In this document: piece by piece, positions 43,769-56,195 of the stretch
Layout: the number at the start of each line of letters is the position of its first letter
How positions within the stretch are numbered: position 1 is the stretch's first letter
Assembly (NCBI GenBank): GCA_948567375.1
Contig: OX419757.1
Coordinates: 49,848,001-49,912,000 of the forward strand
DNA length: 64,000 nt
Source of the DNA: Lunularia cruciata
Taxonomy: Eukaryota > Streptophyta > Marchantiopsida > Lunulariales > Lunulariaceae
Direction: 5' to 3'
Notes under the pieces: generated by a model
What the model was told of the DNA's origin: nothing
What the model saw: only the letters and a program-made list of their open reading frames with translations
Databases searched by the model: none
Program-made: the position numbers and the translations under genes

Positions 43769-45400
43769 AACAACCAGAGCTTCAAGTGTGATTCTGTGTT
43801 GTAACAATCTGGGAATGTCACTTCAGATATATGTACCTTATCATGACAAGAGTAATTTGAGAGCTGCCGAGTCTTGTATTCGGAAACAATTTTTGATTTC
43901 AGAATCGAATTGGTGCGAAGGTACCCAATATGATAGAATGCCGTCGGTGGGAACTTTTTGTTACATTTTGGATCGTTTTAATCGATTTTACCTAGTGAAA
44001 GCCAGAAGTTGTAGGATAACTGTAGTTCAGAGTAGCCAATAAACTTGTCGTAGCGAGCAGCTGAGTGTGATACGGTTCTGTGGGTTAGATTGTAATCTGT
44101 TGGGCCTCGAGACATATTGTTCTGAGGGTGAGTGACACTCGGAGGGAAGTTTGATACTTATATCTGGCGGTGCAGGCCTCAGGGAAGCCGTCAACCAGCT
44201 AAGTAGACGAAGTTGGGAAGTTGCACGAGGTGGAGTAAACTGCTTACCAAGGGTGGTGTTGTCTTCACGAGATTGAAGGCGCTAGCACCTCTCCATCAAG
44301 TTTCCCTCAAAACTTCTCTCAATTGTAGTAGTTCCCAGACAGTGGGAGCACTTTTTTCGCGAAGGCAATTAGCACTCAAAATTGGGAAGCAAGTTTGGGT
44401 TATGGATACCTGATTAGTTAGCTACTACCTGGATTTATGCTTGATTCTTCTGGCAAGCATGGAGGCTTTGAAGGAATCTGTTCGCTTGACTGTTCGAACT
44501 CGTGTAGAGTAACCAGCTTGTACGCATTGGAGTTGTCATCCTTGAAAGTCTTTTCCATCTACCTGCTGGATATGTGCTCAACCTAGCTGGATAGAGTGCG
44601 TGCTATTAGAATCAAGAAAGTATGTAAAGCTTGTGCAGTGTATCTGCTGTGGTACTTCAAAGCAGACGTGTGCCACTCTGGAGTACACGTAGTCTAAACA
44701 AGGCGAAGAATCTGAAGCCAGGCGTTATGGTATCTGCAAAGTAGGCCACCTTGAGAGGAAATTTCGCTTCGTTAGAGAAGGTAGCCAACGCTCTCCTTTT
44801 GGCTTGCGGGAATAGTGACGAGTATAAGTCTTGAGGTCAACTCTATCTTCGAAACCAGAGTTCGAACAACCATTCATTTGTTTAGTGTAACGTAGAGTAG
44901 ATCGGTAGTCCAATATTTGGAGAGAGCTTGTTGTAGGAGATTACATCGTTTATATAATATTTGCTGTGTTCTGGTTATGATTCTGATGAGGTTTTATATG
45001 TCTATTCCGTTTGTTGAAACTTGTTTAACATTTAACATTCTGAACCAAAATGTACTTGTCTTCTAGCTTGTCTCATGGCGGGTAAGTAACGTTATGATGT
45101 AGATGATTAATCTGCGTCTCCAAAGCATAGAGTATGTCAGTGTCCAATCGACTGTCAACTGCATATCCAGCGAATGTGTCCGAGATTTTCAAGACCACGT
45201 TGGTACTAGTACTACCTGTCTGGTAAAAGATGCATACAGCAAGTGTCACCCATCTTTGGGTTTTTTTCCTGCCTCCTGCCCATTCGTTGTAGAAAGATGG
45301 ACGAGCGTTGGTCATACTTTCGAAACGTTCCCCTCTGAGATTGACAGTCTCAAGTGATTTATTGTTCTCCTTGTCAATGTATATTAGAAATTGAAGTAAA
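43769..45400 (+). other. 3' flank of the DnaJ gene, no further gene seen
   Basis: A polyadenylation-like AATAAA lies near 44038-44043, 270 bases after the stop, so the 3' UTR may end shortly after. The rest holds only short unsupported frames. Confidence 0.5.
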
Positions 45401-45702
45401 TCCCTAGAATGTCAGATCTGTGTTTCATCCTCATTTGTTGAGATTAAGATATATGTTGTATATGATCACTCACACTCTCCTGCTTTTGATCTTATTTTCT
45501 TCTTTCCCTTGTTCACTATTTCGTTCATGCTTAGATTCTGCATTCTAGATTCTGCATTCATCCGATTTCTGCTCTTGTGTGACTTTAAGCTCCATTTGTT
45601 CATTTCTGTAGCCTTCCATGTCTGTAACCTTCCCCTGGCGGTTTATTATTTAGTGTAGCACTGCTGAAAGATGGCTGTTTATTACTTCAAGCGGTGCTGT
45701 TG

Positions 45703-45870
45703 GAAGCAACCGAGTTTGCTTTGGCACTCATGAGCTTTTGAGTAGAAACTCTGGGACGAGGAGTACTGACAATTTTTCAACTACTTCGGCACTACGTATG
45801 GCACTAATGAAGTCGTTGGTGTTATAGTGGAGGTTTACTACGGCCGCCTTCTGCTTCCTTCAGTTGTTCC
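45703..45870 (+). repeat. Dispersed repeat R, copy 1
   Basis: It begins GAAGCAACCGAGTTTGC and includes GCACTCATGAGCTTTTGAG, then GGGACGAGGAGTACTGAC and GGCACTAATGAAGTCGTT. It ends in CTTTCTGCTTCCTTC-like sequence. Confidence 0.7.
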
Positions 45871-46396
45871 TTCCTTTAACGTTACCCGACTCCAGTGTCC
45901 ATAGTGTGGTGTGTGATATACTTTATATATCATGTCCTCTAACCCATCGCTTCGCTCCTAACACTTCGCTCTAGTTACAGTCTTACATTTAGACCCGTTT
46001 CTGCAGCCACATCCTTCGAGCATTCTTGTTTTCTTTCACTCCTCCATTCCCCTACTATTTCACTCCTTAGTCTTTTCCCTTCTATCTCTGACTGTTTCCT
46101 GCCTCGACCTCTAGTGTTTACTGTGTTCCTACCCAACTCCATTCCACGTTCTTCATCTTCATCCATCCACTGCATCCTGGTGGGCTCTTACAGCAAGTTT
46201 CCTATTCCTCTCGCTTTATCCATGCACTGCATCCTGGCATGCTCTTACAGCACACAGCACGTTTTCTATGCCTCTCGCTATCGGTTGCATTGCTGCTCTC
46301 GATTTCGTTTTTTACTGGCGAACTCTTATATCAAGTACATGTTGTTTATCGGATATGTGCACTTCATGAGTTCTGGATAACTCGTTTCCAGAACAG

Positions 46397-46555
46397 CTTC
46401 TGCTCTCATATACCAATATATGTCGGAGCGTTTCTCTGTCAGGCTTAAAAATCTCTGTCAGGCTTAAAGTATCGGAGAACGGAGAACGGCTTCTGTTCTC
46501 ATATACCAATATATGTTATAGCGTTTCTATGTTAGGTTTAAAGTATCAGACATAT
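46397..46555 (+). repeat. Tandem duplication around CTCATATACCAATATATGT
   Basis: CTTCTGYTCTCATATACCAA and the following GCGTTTCT...GCTTAAAGTATC occur twice, at 46397 and 46490, period about 93 bp. Confidence 0.75.
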
Positions 46556-46940
46556 AAATTTTAAAGCTCTGAATTACATAAGGTGAGGAATCTCAAAAGG
46601 GCTGAGGAAAACTCTGAGGCCGTTGATTGGTGTGGTACTAAAACCACTCATCTGTCACTCAAACCACTCATCCGTCCTGTGACCTGTCTTGAATCACCCT
46701 CGCAGTGCTGTATTCATGATACATAGGGAACTCCAATCCATCACGAGTACGGGGACTTTCAGTAATAGATCCATCACTGCCAATAGTAGATGAATAGGAT
46801 AGCTACTAGCCGATTAACAGAATTTTAACTTGAAACTGTAATTGATTATGTAACAACGATCCCGTTTCTTCTTTGAAACTCTTCCAAGTAAAAGAGTAAT
46901 ACCATTCCTAATACATATTATGCTTAGTAGGAAAGTGCCC

Positions 46941-47075
46941 GACTATTATCCGCTTGGGGGTGTCTACAGCTTTACAACCTACCGGTTATAACATCTGTCG
47001 GATGGACCGACTTTTATCCGCTCGAGGGTTCTACAGCTTTACAACCTACCGGTTATAACTTCTGTCAAATTGACC
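46941..47075 (+). repeat. Tandem repeat, two units of 67-68 bp
   Basis: Units 46941-47008 and 47009-47075 share TCTACAGCTTTACAACCTAC and CGGTTATAACWTCTGTC. Confidence 0.85.
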
Positions 47076-48754
47076 GTGATGATCCCAAACCCGTTCGGCC
47101 ACCAGACGGTAGGTGCTTCAGCAAGCACGTAATCAAAGTCTGGGGAATGACTTTGAGAGAGCAATTCAAATTTACGATATCTTGCAGATTGACGAAGGTG
47201 CAACTCGGTTCGTTCGGCTACGACGAATTGAACCACGTGAACAAAATCTCGAAGATCACTGTGAGAGAACAATTCCTCGTTTCTATTTCGCGTCCGTTAC
47301 CTCCTGGTGCGCATGGTTCACGGAGGTGATACCGGCGCTCCACAAGTATACAAAGATCGTTCATAGACAAACTTTAACCGATTCCCGAAAACTTGATATC
47401 AAACTGAAAGTGGATCACTTGAGCTCAAGGCATGAACTTTTGCTTGCTGGAAACCGAAATCATCTGTAAGTGCCAAGTGTCCTGTTGGCAACCTTCAGTG
47501 CTCTCTTGTTTTTACAGAGTTTCAAGATCTCAGTGATTCTCTTCTCTCATATGGAGCAAAGCCTACCACCTCTTGCGAAATCAATTTCCTCACAAATGAA
47601 CTTCCCTTGCCTATTTTCTGCACGGGCCAGCAATAATTATTGATTACCTTGAATGCTGACGGATCCTTACCACAATTGAAGTTAGGATGTGTTATGATAG
47701 CATTTCACTTCAGTCCCTCAAATGATGCGCTATGCTGGTGCGTTCATAATGGTCATTTCTACTTGTCGATTTAAATCCTACAGGAACATGGAACGCTTTC
47801 CTCCTCAAACCTCTCAAAAAAAGACCTGCCTCTTTGTGTTCAAATATCCCTTGGGCAAACCGATCGCAATTCCACCGATAATCCTGACAGGGGCTCTTCC
47901 ACAATTTCAATCTTCACAAACATTTAACGAAGAATGTACCCGGGCGGAGAGAGTGATTGAGAAATGTAATCAAGTGAGAAATGTAATCAAGAGAGAGATG
48001 CATTTTTCCTATAAAAGAGTACCATTTGGACACGATTGTTGAAGACGAGCATCGATTGGACTGGATGTGGAGGAGGAAGCATTGTATGATGGATGTGGGA
48101 ACAAAAGAAATTTTCATGCACGTGGGATTCAGAACCAGGTTAGGACCAATCCGAGGGCATGAATATGTAAAATGCAATCAAGAGAGAGACGCAAAATGAA
48201 GGGAAGGTAATCTAAGCAAGTAAACGCAGAGTCGAACATGAGCAAAATCGTTAGACAATATTTACAAACATAAGTCAAATTAATACATTCAATGAGCAGC
48301 ATCACAGTAACTACAAGTAACATCCATGTCCGAAAGGGAATGTGCCTTTTCGAGCAGAAGATACTAATGAAAGCAAAATCAAAGGGAAACCATCGGGGCG
48401 TATTTCCATGAGCAGTATCACAGTGAGTGAACATAAGCAACATCCATGTGCGAGAGGAAACGAGCACTTCAAAGCAGAAAAAGAAGATACTTCTGAAAGT
48501 GAAACCAACGGATCAAGCGAATTTGAAGTTGCATCGGGAAGCAAAGAGAAAGTATCGAACAAGTAGGGAAGCATTGCGTTGGTGGACAATGGCTGGGCTG
48601 GGCGAAGTGTGACAGAAACGGAGACTGTATGTCACAACATGCTCTATGGACACATGCGTCCCCCAACATTAAACATTCGAAGAATATAGTCAGATTTGTC
48701 ATATTAAACCTGCAGGGAAGCAGACACGATTTCATCGGTGCAGCACGTGCCAGT

Positions 48755-48840
48755 GCCAAGGTAGCTTTGCCCGTACCCCTTGAATCGGGTTTCTGTTCAG
48801 AAGGTCATAGGTATTTTGGCAAAGTGGGTTATTTCCGAAG
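48755..48840 (-). repeat. Dispersed repeat R, copy 2 (inverted, diverged)
   Basis: The reverse complement has CACTTTGCCAAAATACCTAT then GACCTTCTGAACAGAAACC and GGGGTACG, alignable with the first 70 bases of copy 1. Confidence 0.5.
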
Positions 48841-49371
48841 AGTGCTGCGTAGGAATTATCCAAGTAAGTTAAACTAGCAGGCTTTGGAGTAGTAGTAGTA
48901 AGGTATAAAGAATAGAAAATGTCCTGACAGAATTGGTGATACGAAATACGAAGAGAATGCTCCTAGAAGGTGCAGAATTGGAAGCATGAGAAAAGAAAGG
49001 ATGCGGAGGATAAAGGGTACGGAAACCTTAGTAATACCTGAAAGAGCATTGTTGTATATATTTGTGCTGAGGATGCATTGTATATATTCGAGTGATATTC
49101 AAGTAATGGGAACAGAAGCCATAGAATGGGGATCCAGAACCCACTTAGGACTGACCCAGACACATGCATATGGAAGATGCAAGAAGAATGCAAGTAAGCC
49201 AGGGATACAAAATGAAAGGGAACACGAGATAAACAAGTAACGAAATGACGAGAACACTTGAGAAGTAAATACTACATAGTAGAACATAACCTAAATCGTT
49301 GGAATGCAGAAATAAAAATCCATTCCATGCAAAACAGAATGAAAAATTGAATTCATTTCTCATTGATATGT

Positions 49372-49560
49372 GAAGCAACAGAGATTGCCATGGCACTCAT
49401 GAGTTTTCGAACAAAAACTCATTTCGAGGGGTACTGATACTCCCTCAACTACTTCCGCACTACGTTGGGCACTAATGAAGTAGTATGTATTTTTATGATG
49501 AAGTCATATGTGCTCTCAAGGAGGTTTCCTATGACCGCTTTCTGCTTCCTTCAATGTTTT
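49372..49560 (+). repeat. Dispersed repeat R, copy 3
   Basis: GAAGCAACAGAGATTGCC, GGCACTCATGAGTTTTCGA, GAGGGGTACTGATAC and GGGCACTAATGAAGTAGTA parallel copy 1 in order. Confidence 0.7.
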
Positions 49561-50489
49561 TGTATTCCAGGACTCATGTGCTCATAGCACACGCAGCGAA
49601 TCTACCCTATCCGATCCTCTAACGCTTTGCTCTGCTTCCCCGTTCTCTAACGATTTCCACGCTTCTGTCTTCGTACCCAAATTACTTATCGTTGCAATTT
49701 TCACTCTTGTTTCTTCATACCCAAACCAGTTCCGAGTTGCGATCTGTCTCAGCCATAACTACTTAGTCTCCTCTCCCACCCCAAAGTGCCGCTCCAAAGG
49801 GCCGCTCCAAGCAGTAAAGTCGCATTAGGAAAAGAGAACGCTGAATGTGTTAATGTGGACCCGCGATGTCAACTGTAACATATCCCGAATTACTAGGAAC
49901 TAGAATGAAGGAATATAATCAAGGGAAGAGTAAAGTGCAGGACAGGACTGGATAGTGACATATCACATCATGCTCTATGAGTTCATGAGTCCCAAAACAC
50001 TCAAACCCTAGAGCGTTATATATACTTGAGAAACGAGAGCAGAAACCGTTCGGAAAACGGGAGGTCCAGAACCCACTAAGTACATAAGATATGCAAGCAT
50101 GCACGCGTGTAAATCGAAATGAATTGCATCTAAGGAGATGGAAATTAGTGAATGTAACAATACGAAGATAAGGCGAAGTAAAGATATAATTGATACATAT
50201 TATAAGTAGAATTTACAGAGAACTAGTATACATCATGTAAAAAGAAGCTAGACACAACTGATTAAGAATCTGCCCATGAAACAGAAAAACATCGAGCAAG
50301 GAGCTAAAGACAAAGCTTTAGTTGACGATGGGTGGAGTGGAGCGAAGTGGGAGCAGAGTGGATGGTGTCTTGGCTGGGACGGAGCGAAGCGTGAGAGAAT
50401 TGAATAGTGTATATCGCAGCATACTCTAAAAGTATTTGACCTAAAGCACTAAACCATGAAGACGCAGACAGACAGTCCTAGTAAATCTT

Positions 50490-50615
50490 CACGAAAGCAC
50501 TACTGACTTCATCTGTTCCTAATGCAGAGTCGAGGTAGCCGGGTGAATGCTAGTACCCCTCGTACCGAGGTTCTGTTCAAAAGCTCATGAATGCTAAGGC
50601 AGACTCGGTTGCTTC
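50490..50615 (-). repeat. Dispersed repeat R, copy 4 (inverted)
   Basis: The reverse complement begins GAAGCAACCGAGTCTGCC and continues TTCATGAGCTTTTGAACAG and CGAGGGGTACTAGCATTC, matching copies 1 and 3. Confidence 0.7.
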
Positions 50616-51739
50616 AAGAAGTTTCGCCCAAAAATGGTAGCAGAGTGAAGTAAGGAAGCGCTTGAACTTGTGCAGAAACTAGCAAGTCCATGTAGGAGCA
50701 TCTGTAAAGCCGAAGGTAATCTGGAAGAAATGGGCCTTGAGAATGTACAATAAAACTCAAGTACAAGGGAAGGATGCATAATCAGAAGCACAGCAAGGAA
50801 AGGATTCGAGACGCACCTCAGTAATAATTCAGACATCGAGAATCAAACAGAGCGAATTGCAAGATAACAATGAGAAAAATAGCATGAGCGAGACAGATAC
50901 ATGAGGAAGGAAAAGATCGTAAAGAGTAGGAAGAGGACTGTTCTCCAGGAGTAAACTTTATGTATTTTAGCGGAGACACAGAAATGTAATTTAGCTGTAG
51001 ACCCTGCCGATAGTCATAATCTCGAATTCATTTCAGAATATAATGTCCACCAGGATTGTCAAAACAATTGCGTTATATCTGAATGGGAAACTTTAAAACC
51101 AATTTAGCCCAAGCTTGATGCCGTCAAAACGTCTAAATCATAGACATAACACTTGAAGTGTTTATGTCCGCTACTCCAGAGAACCTCCCAAGCTACTATG
51201 GCTATAGCGTAATGGGATGTAAAACCCCATCTACAATCTGATCCGCTAACAAAGCTTCACACCCACGAGACTGACCTGGACGCAACTGTACTCTAACATA
51301 GATCATGTACTCAGTTCCTCACGGCCATAACCCAAACCCAGTCCAACGAATGTTAACTTGAAAAATGAAAGACAAAGAAGAGATAATATGGGGACGGCAA
51401 TATTGTATCTATCCAATGCTCTATGTACGCCTAGGTCCGTCAATGGAACTCCGAAGGGTACTAAAGGGCTATTCAGTGGTCCTTCAATTGCCATACACGT
51501 TATCTGCCTTTCTTCGTTCCTCCTGGGATTTCAACTTTTACTGAGGGCTGATGCTGTACAACGGAGAAACGAATTTATGCGCACATACAAATACTGAAAG
51601 TACCCTTGACATTGCCATGACGTTATTTGCCGTTCTTCGCTGCTCCTTCAACTTTTGATGAGTGTTTGTGCTGTACATGAAGAAACGGATTAAGAATCTT
51701 CAGGACGCAACCTGTTCTAAGAAATCCAAGGCTTCGACT

Positions 51740-53622
51740 TCAGGGACAGATAAAAGTATACAGGGACTGCGACAATAAAGACAGAAACAGATACATGGCT
51801 AGGTAGCATACTTTCTTTTTCTTGTGTTTGTGGCCATCCCCTTCTTCTTCGGCTCCCTCATGTTTCCTTTTCTGCAGTGACAAAAACAGCGTAAACAACA
51901 AAGCGAAGTGTAATTCAGAGAAACACTCCAGTTAGAACGTAAATTTTGACCCAATCTTTCTATACCTTTTTCTTGTGCTTTTTTGTGCGATCCTCTCCGT
52001 TCTCCCCCTTAACACGATCTTTGTCTTTGTCCTTTCCTTTGTCTTTCTCTTTCTCTTTGTCCTTGTGCCGATGGGATCGGTGTTTTTTGTGCTTCTTCTT
52101 GTGCTTTCGATCCTTCTCGTCTTTCACATTTCCACTAATGGTCGGCACGCCTTTATCAGCCTGATATCAAGATTACAAATTCTAGTTTAGAACATGGAGA
52201 AGCTATCATAATAGACTCCAAGTTTCTCAGATGCAACGAAATCACTTTTTCCGTTCGATAAGGAAAGGTACTAAGATGCACATAGAGAAATTAAAGAAAA
52301 AGCGTCCCGAACAACCATCTTCAAACATCTACACTATCTGTCCCATCCGTCATCAGGATGACGTGTACTCTAAATTACTTCGAATTACTGCAGGAAAACA
52401 CTCCCAAATAGTCTTCTCATTCCATGTAAGAAGAGCAAAAGGCAACAATTTCGCTACCAGTATGGACCAGAGCAGGAGCTACTACAGCACTGTTGACAAC
52501 ATGACCCGTGCTCCTACACACAGGTGCTCGTGAAACATAGACAAGCAGCTGGCCAACGCAAATGCCAAACAGAAACCTTAGTGGCCCCCGGTCAGAGAAT
52601 AACAAATGCGTCTGTCTCACCTCAGGTAATTCGATTGGACCATCCTCCCGCAGACTGAAGGCCCACTGCAGTAATTGCATATCCAAAGGCTCAATTTTGA
52701 CGGGCGGAGCAAAGGTTTCTGGGGATTCAATCAGCTGCATCAATTCCATCCCTTCTCCTTTACGTATTTCAGTGTCTCCAACAACTTGCTGCAAGTACTG
52801 GGAATCTGCTATGGATACAGGTAAGGACTTTTTGCAGAAATGACTGTACAGGTCTTGCAAGCCATAATGACTCACAAGGTCCACCGCACCTGTCAATTCC
52901 CGCTGTCCTGCAATTCATTCAGATACACAAGTACTCAGAAGATCTTTCTCGACCATACTCCGCTGTGAATAAAGATGGTTTCCGACAAGCAGGAGAAGGA
53001 GTGGAGACGACGGTGAAAGAAAATAGAAAAGATGATAATATCAGGGGGACCCGGCTTTTGTGACCAGGCTCCTCCCAATCAACTGCTATCAAAATCAGGT
53101 CCTAATTGTGTGTATATCTCTAGCAAATTGAGAACTTTGGGATACCAGAACCATCGGCATACTGCTTGGCACAAACATCCAATCTGGGATGGCGTTGGAA
53201 GTTTATGGCGGTGCAGATCCCTCCCCATGATAAGAACACATAGCCAGGATGCATCGCAACTCGTCTGACAATTCAGAACTACCGAAGCTACGAAACATGG
53301 AAAATCGAGAAGGAGCTTAAAATGGAGAAGTATTTAAGGATATTTCATAAACAGAACCGAGTGTTGCAGGGAAGTAAATTCATACATATAAAGAAAAAAG
53401 TGTCAACATTGAGGTTCACCTCTTCAAGGGAAAAAACAGGCAAATCACGACTGTCTTGCACGGTTTTGCTTTAGTGGAGGAGCAACAACATTACAACCTG
53501 CAGGCAACAGACACGGAATAGAAAACAGAAAGAGGGAGACTGCAGGAGTAAGAGTGGGATAACTCACGAGGGCCAACCGATGGCAGCAAGCGCAAAAACG
53601 AAGAAGAATCAAATCCAGCCAT
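51740..53622 (-). CDS. MED19: Mediator subunit 19 (MED19)
   Basis: Subunit of the Mediator head, linking regulators to RNA polymerase II in the nucleus. Exons on the - strand: 53622-53568, 52907-52621, 52160-51966, then 51871 onward, with GT-AG introns of 660, 460 and 94 bp. Exon 1 (ATG at 53622, 55 nt) joins exon 2 in phase 1 to give GPRQRELTGAVDLVSHYGL. Exon 2 carries FCKKSLPVSIADSQYLQQVV and GDTEIRKGEGMELMQLIES, hallmark MED19 blocks. Exon 3 begins ADKGVPTISG and becomes a Lys/His/Asp-rich tail (HKKKHKKHRSHRHKDKEKEK). Exon 4 gives KRKHEGAEEEGDGHKHKKKK. The end is uncertain. A GT lies at 51811-51810. Either that intron (to 51767) is used or the exon reads through, and both lead to the same stop at 51742-51740. 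The N-terminus (MAGFDSSSFLRLLPSV) differs from the short N-terminus I expect in plants. Confidence 0.9.
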
Positions 53623-54391
53623 TAGTAATTCTTTCCAAGACCTTACAACCTTCGCCTCCGCCTCGCCTCGCCTTCTCTAATATGAACGGGCAAGAGAATG
53701 CAACGCGCTTCAACTCTTATAACTCACGCACCGCCTCTATAATCCACCTCTTGCCTGCCATTGGAAGAAAACCATAGAGGCTCACAACCCTCCTTCTGCA
53801 ATCCTTATCTTAGGCTCTCCATGCCTACTTTCTCGTTTTAGCCTGCCGATTCCCGCATCATACTCAACCTTTGACATCCAATTCCCGCGTCGATCTCAAC
53901 ATTTGACATTCTGCGTCCTCCGCGTCGAACACAAGCGACCATCGACAAAACTTTCTGTCTTCTACAATCCTGCTGCTCTTTCGCTCGCCATGCCTATCGA
54001 TCTGCCTAATGTTTCGTTTGGCCTACCATAAGGTCCGAAGCACCTGTCACTTCCGGCATCATTCTCGACATTTCACATTTGGCATTCATCTCCAGATCAC
54101 ACTGTACTCAACCAAGCATGCTTCTCTAAACCTGTATTAGTGGCTGTCGTTTTGAGCATGTTTAGGTGTAAGCCCTGATTAGTGTGCCTTTACCGGAAAG
54201 TCAGTTACCGATGTAGATAAAGAGTTAACGGTACCCCGAGGTTAGCACTTCGACTTAACAGTATCCAATACCCACCAAGGGTTTCCGCGTGTTAGTGAAT
54301 CCTTGTGGGCCCTGAAGTTCTCGAGGAGGCAGACATTACGACATTAGTGGGTTTCAAAGTGAGCATTTTGCCAGAGTTACGGGCAGAGGCA
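53623..54391. other. Upstream flank of MED19, no gene seen
   Basis: Pyrimidine-rich on the + strand near 53640-53900 (so purine-rich 5' of MED19). No supported ORF. Confidence 0.5.
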
Positions 54392-54517
54392 TCCGGAGTA
54401 GTAAATTTCGTTACCGGTGTATCCCCGTATCAGGTGATGACTATGTAAATCAATGGGCTCCGGAGTAGTAAATTTTGTTACCGGTACCCCGTACAGGTGA
54501 TGACTATGTAAATGAAT
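54392..54517 (+). repeat. Tandem repeat of about 67 bp abutting the Harbinger left end
   Basis: Two units (54392-54458 and 54459-54517) share TCCGGAGTAGTAAATTT, GTTACCGGT and CAGGTGATGACTATGTAAAT. Confidence 0.85.
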
Positions 54518-54540
54518 AGGGGGTGTCAGAAATAATTTGG
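54518..54540 (+). repeat. Left terminal inverted repeat of the Harbinger-like element
   Basis: AGGGGGTGTCAGAAATAATT followed by TGG. It matches the right end with one substitution and one indel. Confidence 0.7.
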
Positions 54541-54559
54541 CTAAGAAAAATTTCGTAAT

Positions 54560-54597
54560 AATTTTTAGTGAACTCGCGAACGAGTTCACTAAAAATT
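54560..54597. repeat. Perfect 17-bp palindrome with CGAA loop
   Basis: AATTTTTAGTGAACTCG (54560-54576), loop CGAA, then its exact reverse complement (54581-54597), about 40 bases inside the left terminus. Confidence 0.95.
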
Positions 54598-55023
54598 GTG
54601 AGGGTAATACATGACTTAACATTAAATTGTGTTTCATCGCATTGATAAAAATAAGGCGCTATTTTAGGGATGTTTAGGAAGGCCGGATTGAAATACATGA
54701 AAAGGTGACGTGGTTTCTTGAGTGGGTGGCCAGGTGGTTTGGTGGGTGGGTCTTGGAGTGGGATTTATGAGACTTTTTGGCGATCCAAAATCCCACTCTC
54801 AATTATTTGAATTCTCCATTCAAATTCACCGTCTTGGGTGCAACTGCTCCTTATGTCAATCAACCAAATTGAGGTTTGTAGTTTTGCATTGGTGTGGTGG
54901 TTCATTTCCATAGATTAGTACATCAAAGGATAGCTCGAGTTATGGAAAATGATCTACGCCACCGTAGAAATTGTTTGGGGGTTGAGGAAGTTTACTTAAA
55001 AAAGGGCAACAAAAATTTTAGCA

Positions 55024-56195
55024 ATGGGAGATCAAGTACCTTGTTGCAATGCAGGAGGCTCACTTTTGGATGCAGATCCAAGACCTACATACTCATATTT
55101 GGATTTGCAACCTGAACAATCATTAGGCAAATTTGGAGAACTATTGAGGACGGCTTCTTCCGTGCTTGGCAGAATAAACGAGGATGAACAATTCTGCATG
55201 GTGATGCACCATTATGGCCAAATACTGGATTATTTGGAGGACCCTCAGCATTTTGCATAGATTCATGGTGGGAATTGCAAAAAGCACATTCAAAAATCCA
55301 TTGCTTTTAGTTTCATGGCAAAATTTTTTATTCAGGAGGGGTAAGGATTTCCTCATTCTATGACACATGATAGGCTTTACAAGAAATGGTTGAGGTAAAT
55401 GAAATTGTACAAAGAAACTCGGGAGTTGAAGGTCTACTAGAGAAGGTCTTATGGAGAAGGAATACGGCAAAGGGTGGAGAACTATAGAAGATAAATTGAA
55501 TGGAATGTGCACTTATTTTGCTAGAATGGAAATCATGTTCCGGAATAGAGCAAACATTAGTCCACCTGCTATGGTAAGTTTGGGAGATTTGAATCCCAAT
55601 TTGAGCAAGGTTTTTGTGGATGAGGTCCATGAAGGTGCAAAAGAGTGCTCTCAATTCCCATCTCCCCCAAAGGTGGTGCTCTTGGACTTGTGCCCCCAAT
55701 TTGACCCAAAATTCCAAGGGGTGGAAAGTATACATAGTGTTTACATGAATAATGGAATATGATCATCCAAGAAGGAATCACAATTTTTTGCACCAGTAGA
55801 GGACTCACCTTTTGTTATACCACCTCCACTAACTTTTGTAAGGGATGGGTCCGATGGCACTTTCCTTGACCAAGAAGGAGAACGTGACTCAAAGAGGAGA
55901 AAAGATGAAATCATCAAGTAAGGTATCTTGGATGTCACTTTGTATGTCATTGTCTCAAGATTTAGCAAAAATCACCATGTTTAAAGTAAATACTATAGAA
56001 TCCAAGGAGAGGTTATGACTAGCTAAACTAGAAGCCACCAACATGAGGAAAAGAGAGAAAACACTGATGAAGATGGAAGTTGAGCATGTTAGATTAGAGA
56101 TAGAGAAGATGAAAGTTGAAATTGAGAAGAAATTGAGTGTTGATAAATGGAAAGCTAGGGCAGACAAACACAAGTTCAAGGAAAAGAATTTATAG
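55024..56195 (+). pseudogene. Harbinger accessory protein remnant with coiled coil
   Basis: Successive + strand frames: 55024-55260 (SVLGRINEDEQFCMVMHHYG, QILDYLEDPQHF), a middle part (NISPPAMVSLGDLNPNLSKV, LLDLCPQFDPKFQGVESIHS), a piece with the basic run DSKRRKDE, and a final frame at 55944-56195. The last is a strongly charged coiled coil (KMEVEHVRLEIEKMKVEIEK). Stops fall between and within them. PIF/Harbinger elements usually encode a second DNA-binding (Myb/SANT-like) protein beside the transposase. I infer this is it, although I cannot see the tryptophan pattern. A relative lies at 63595-64000. Confidence 0.55.

Larger units (their letters stand above)
45401..51739. other. Repeat patchwork between the DnaJ and MED19 genes
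   Basis: No recognisable protein. The interval is built of related segments in both orientations (marked separately) and small tandem duplications. The open frame 47113-47469 (118 codons) is the longest but has no known motif. Probably debris of one or more non-autonomous elements. Confidence 0.5.

Noticed and set aside
47113-47469. 118-codon + strand ORF as a host gene
   Set aside because: Shifted frames overlap it, no domain is visible and it lies in repeat debris.
48129-49396. Several - strand ORFs rich in Leu, Phe, Ser and Cys resembling membrane proteins
   Set aside because: Composition is that of antisense AT/pyrimidine-rich repeat DNA; the frames match repeated segments.
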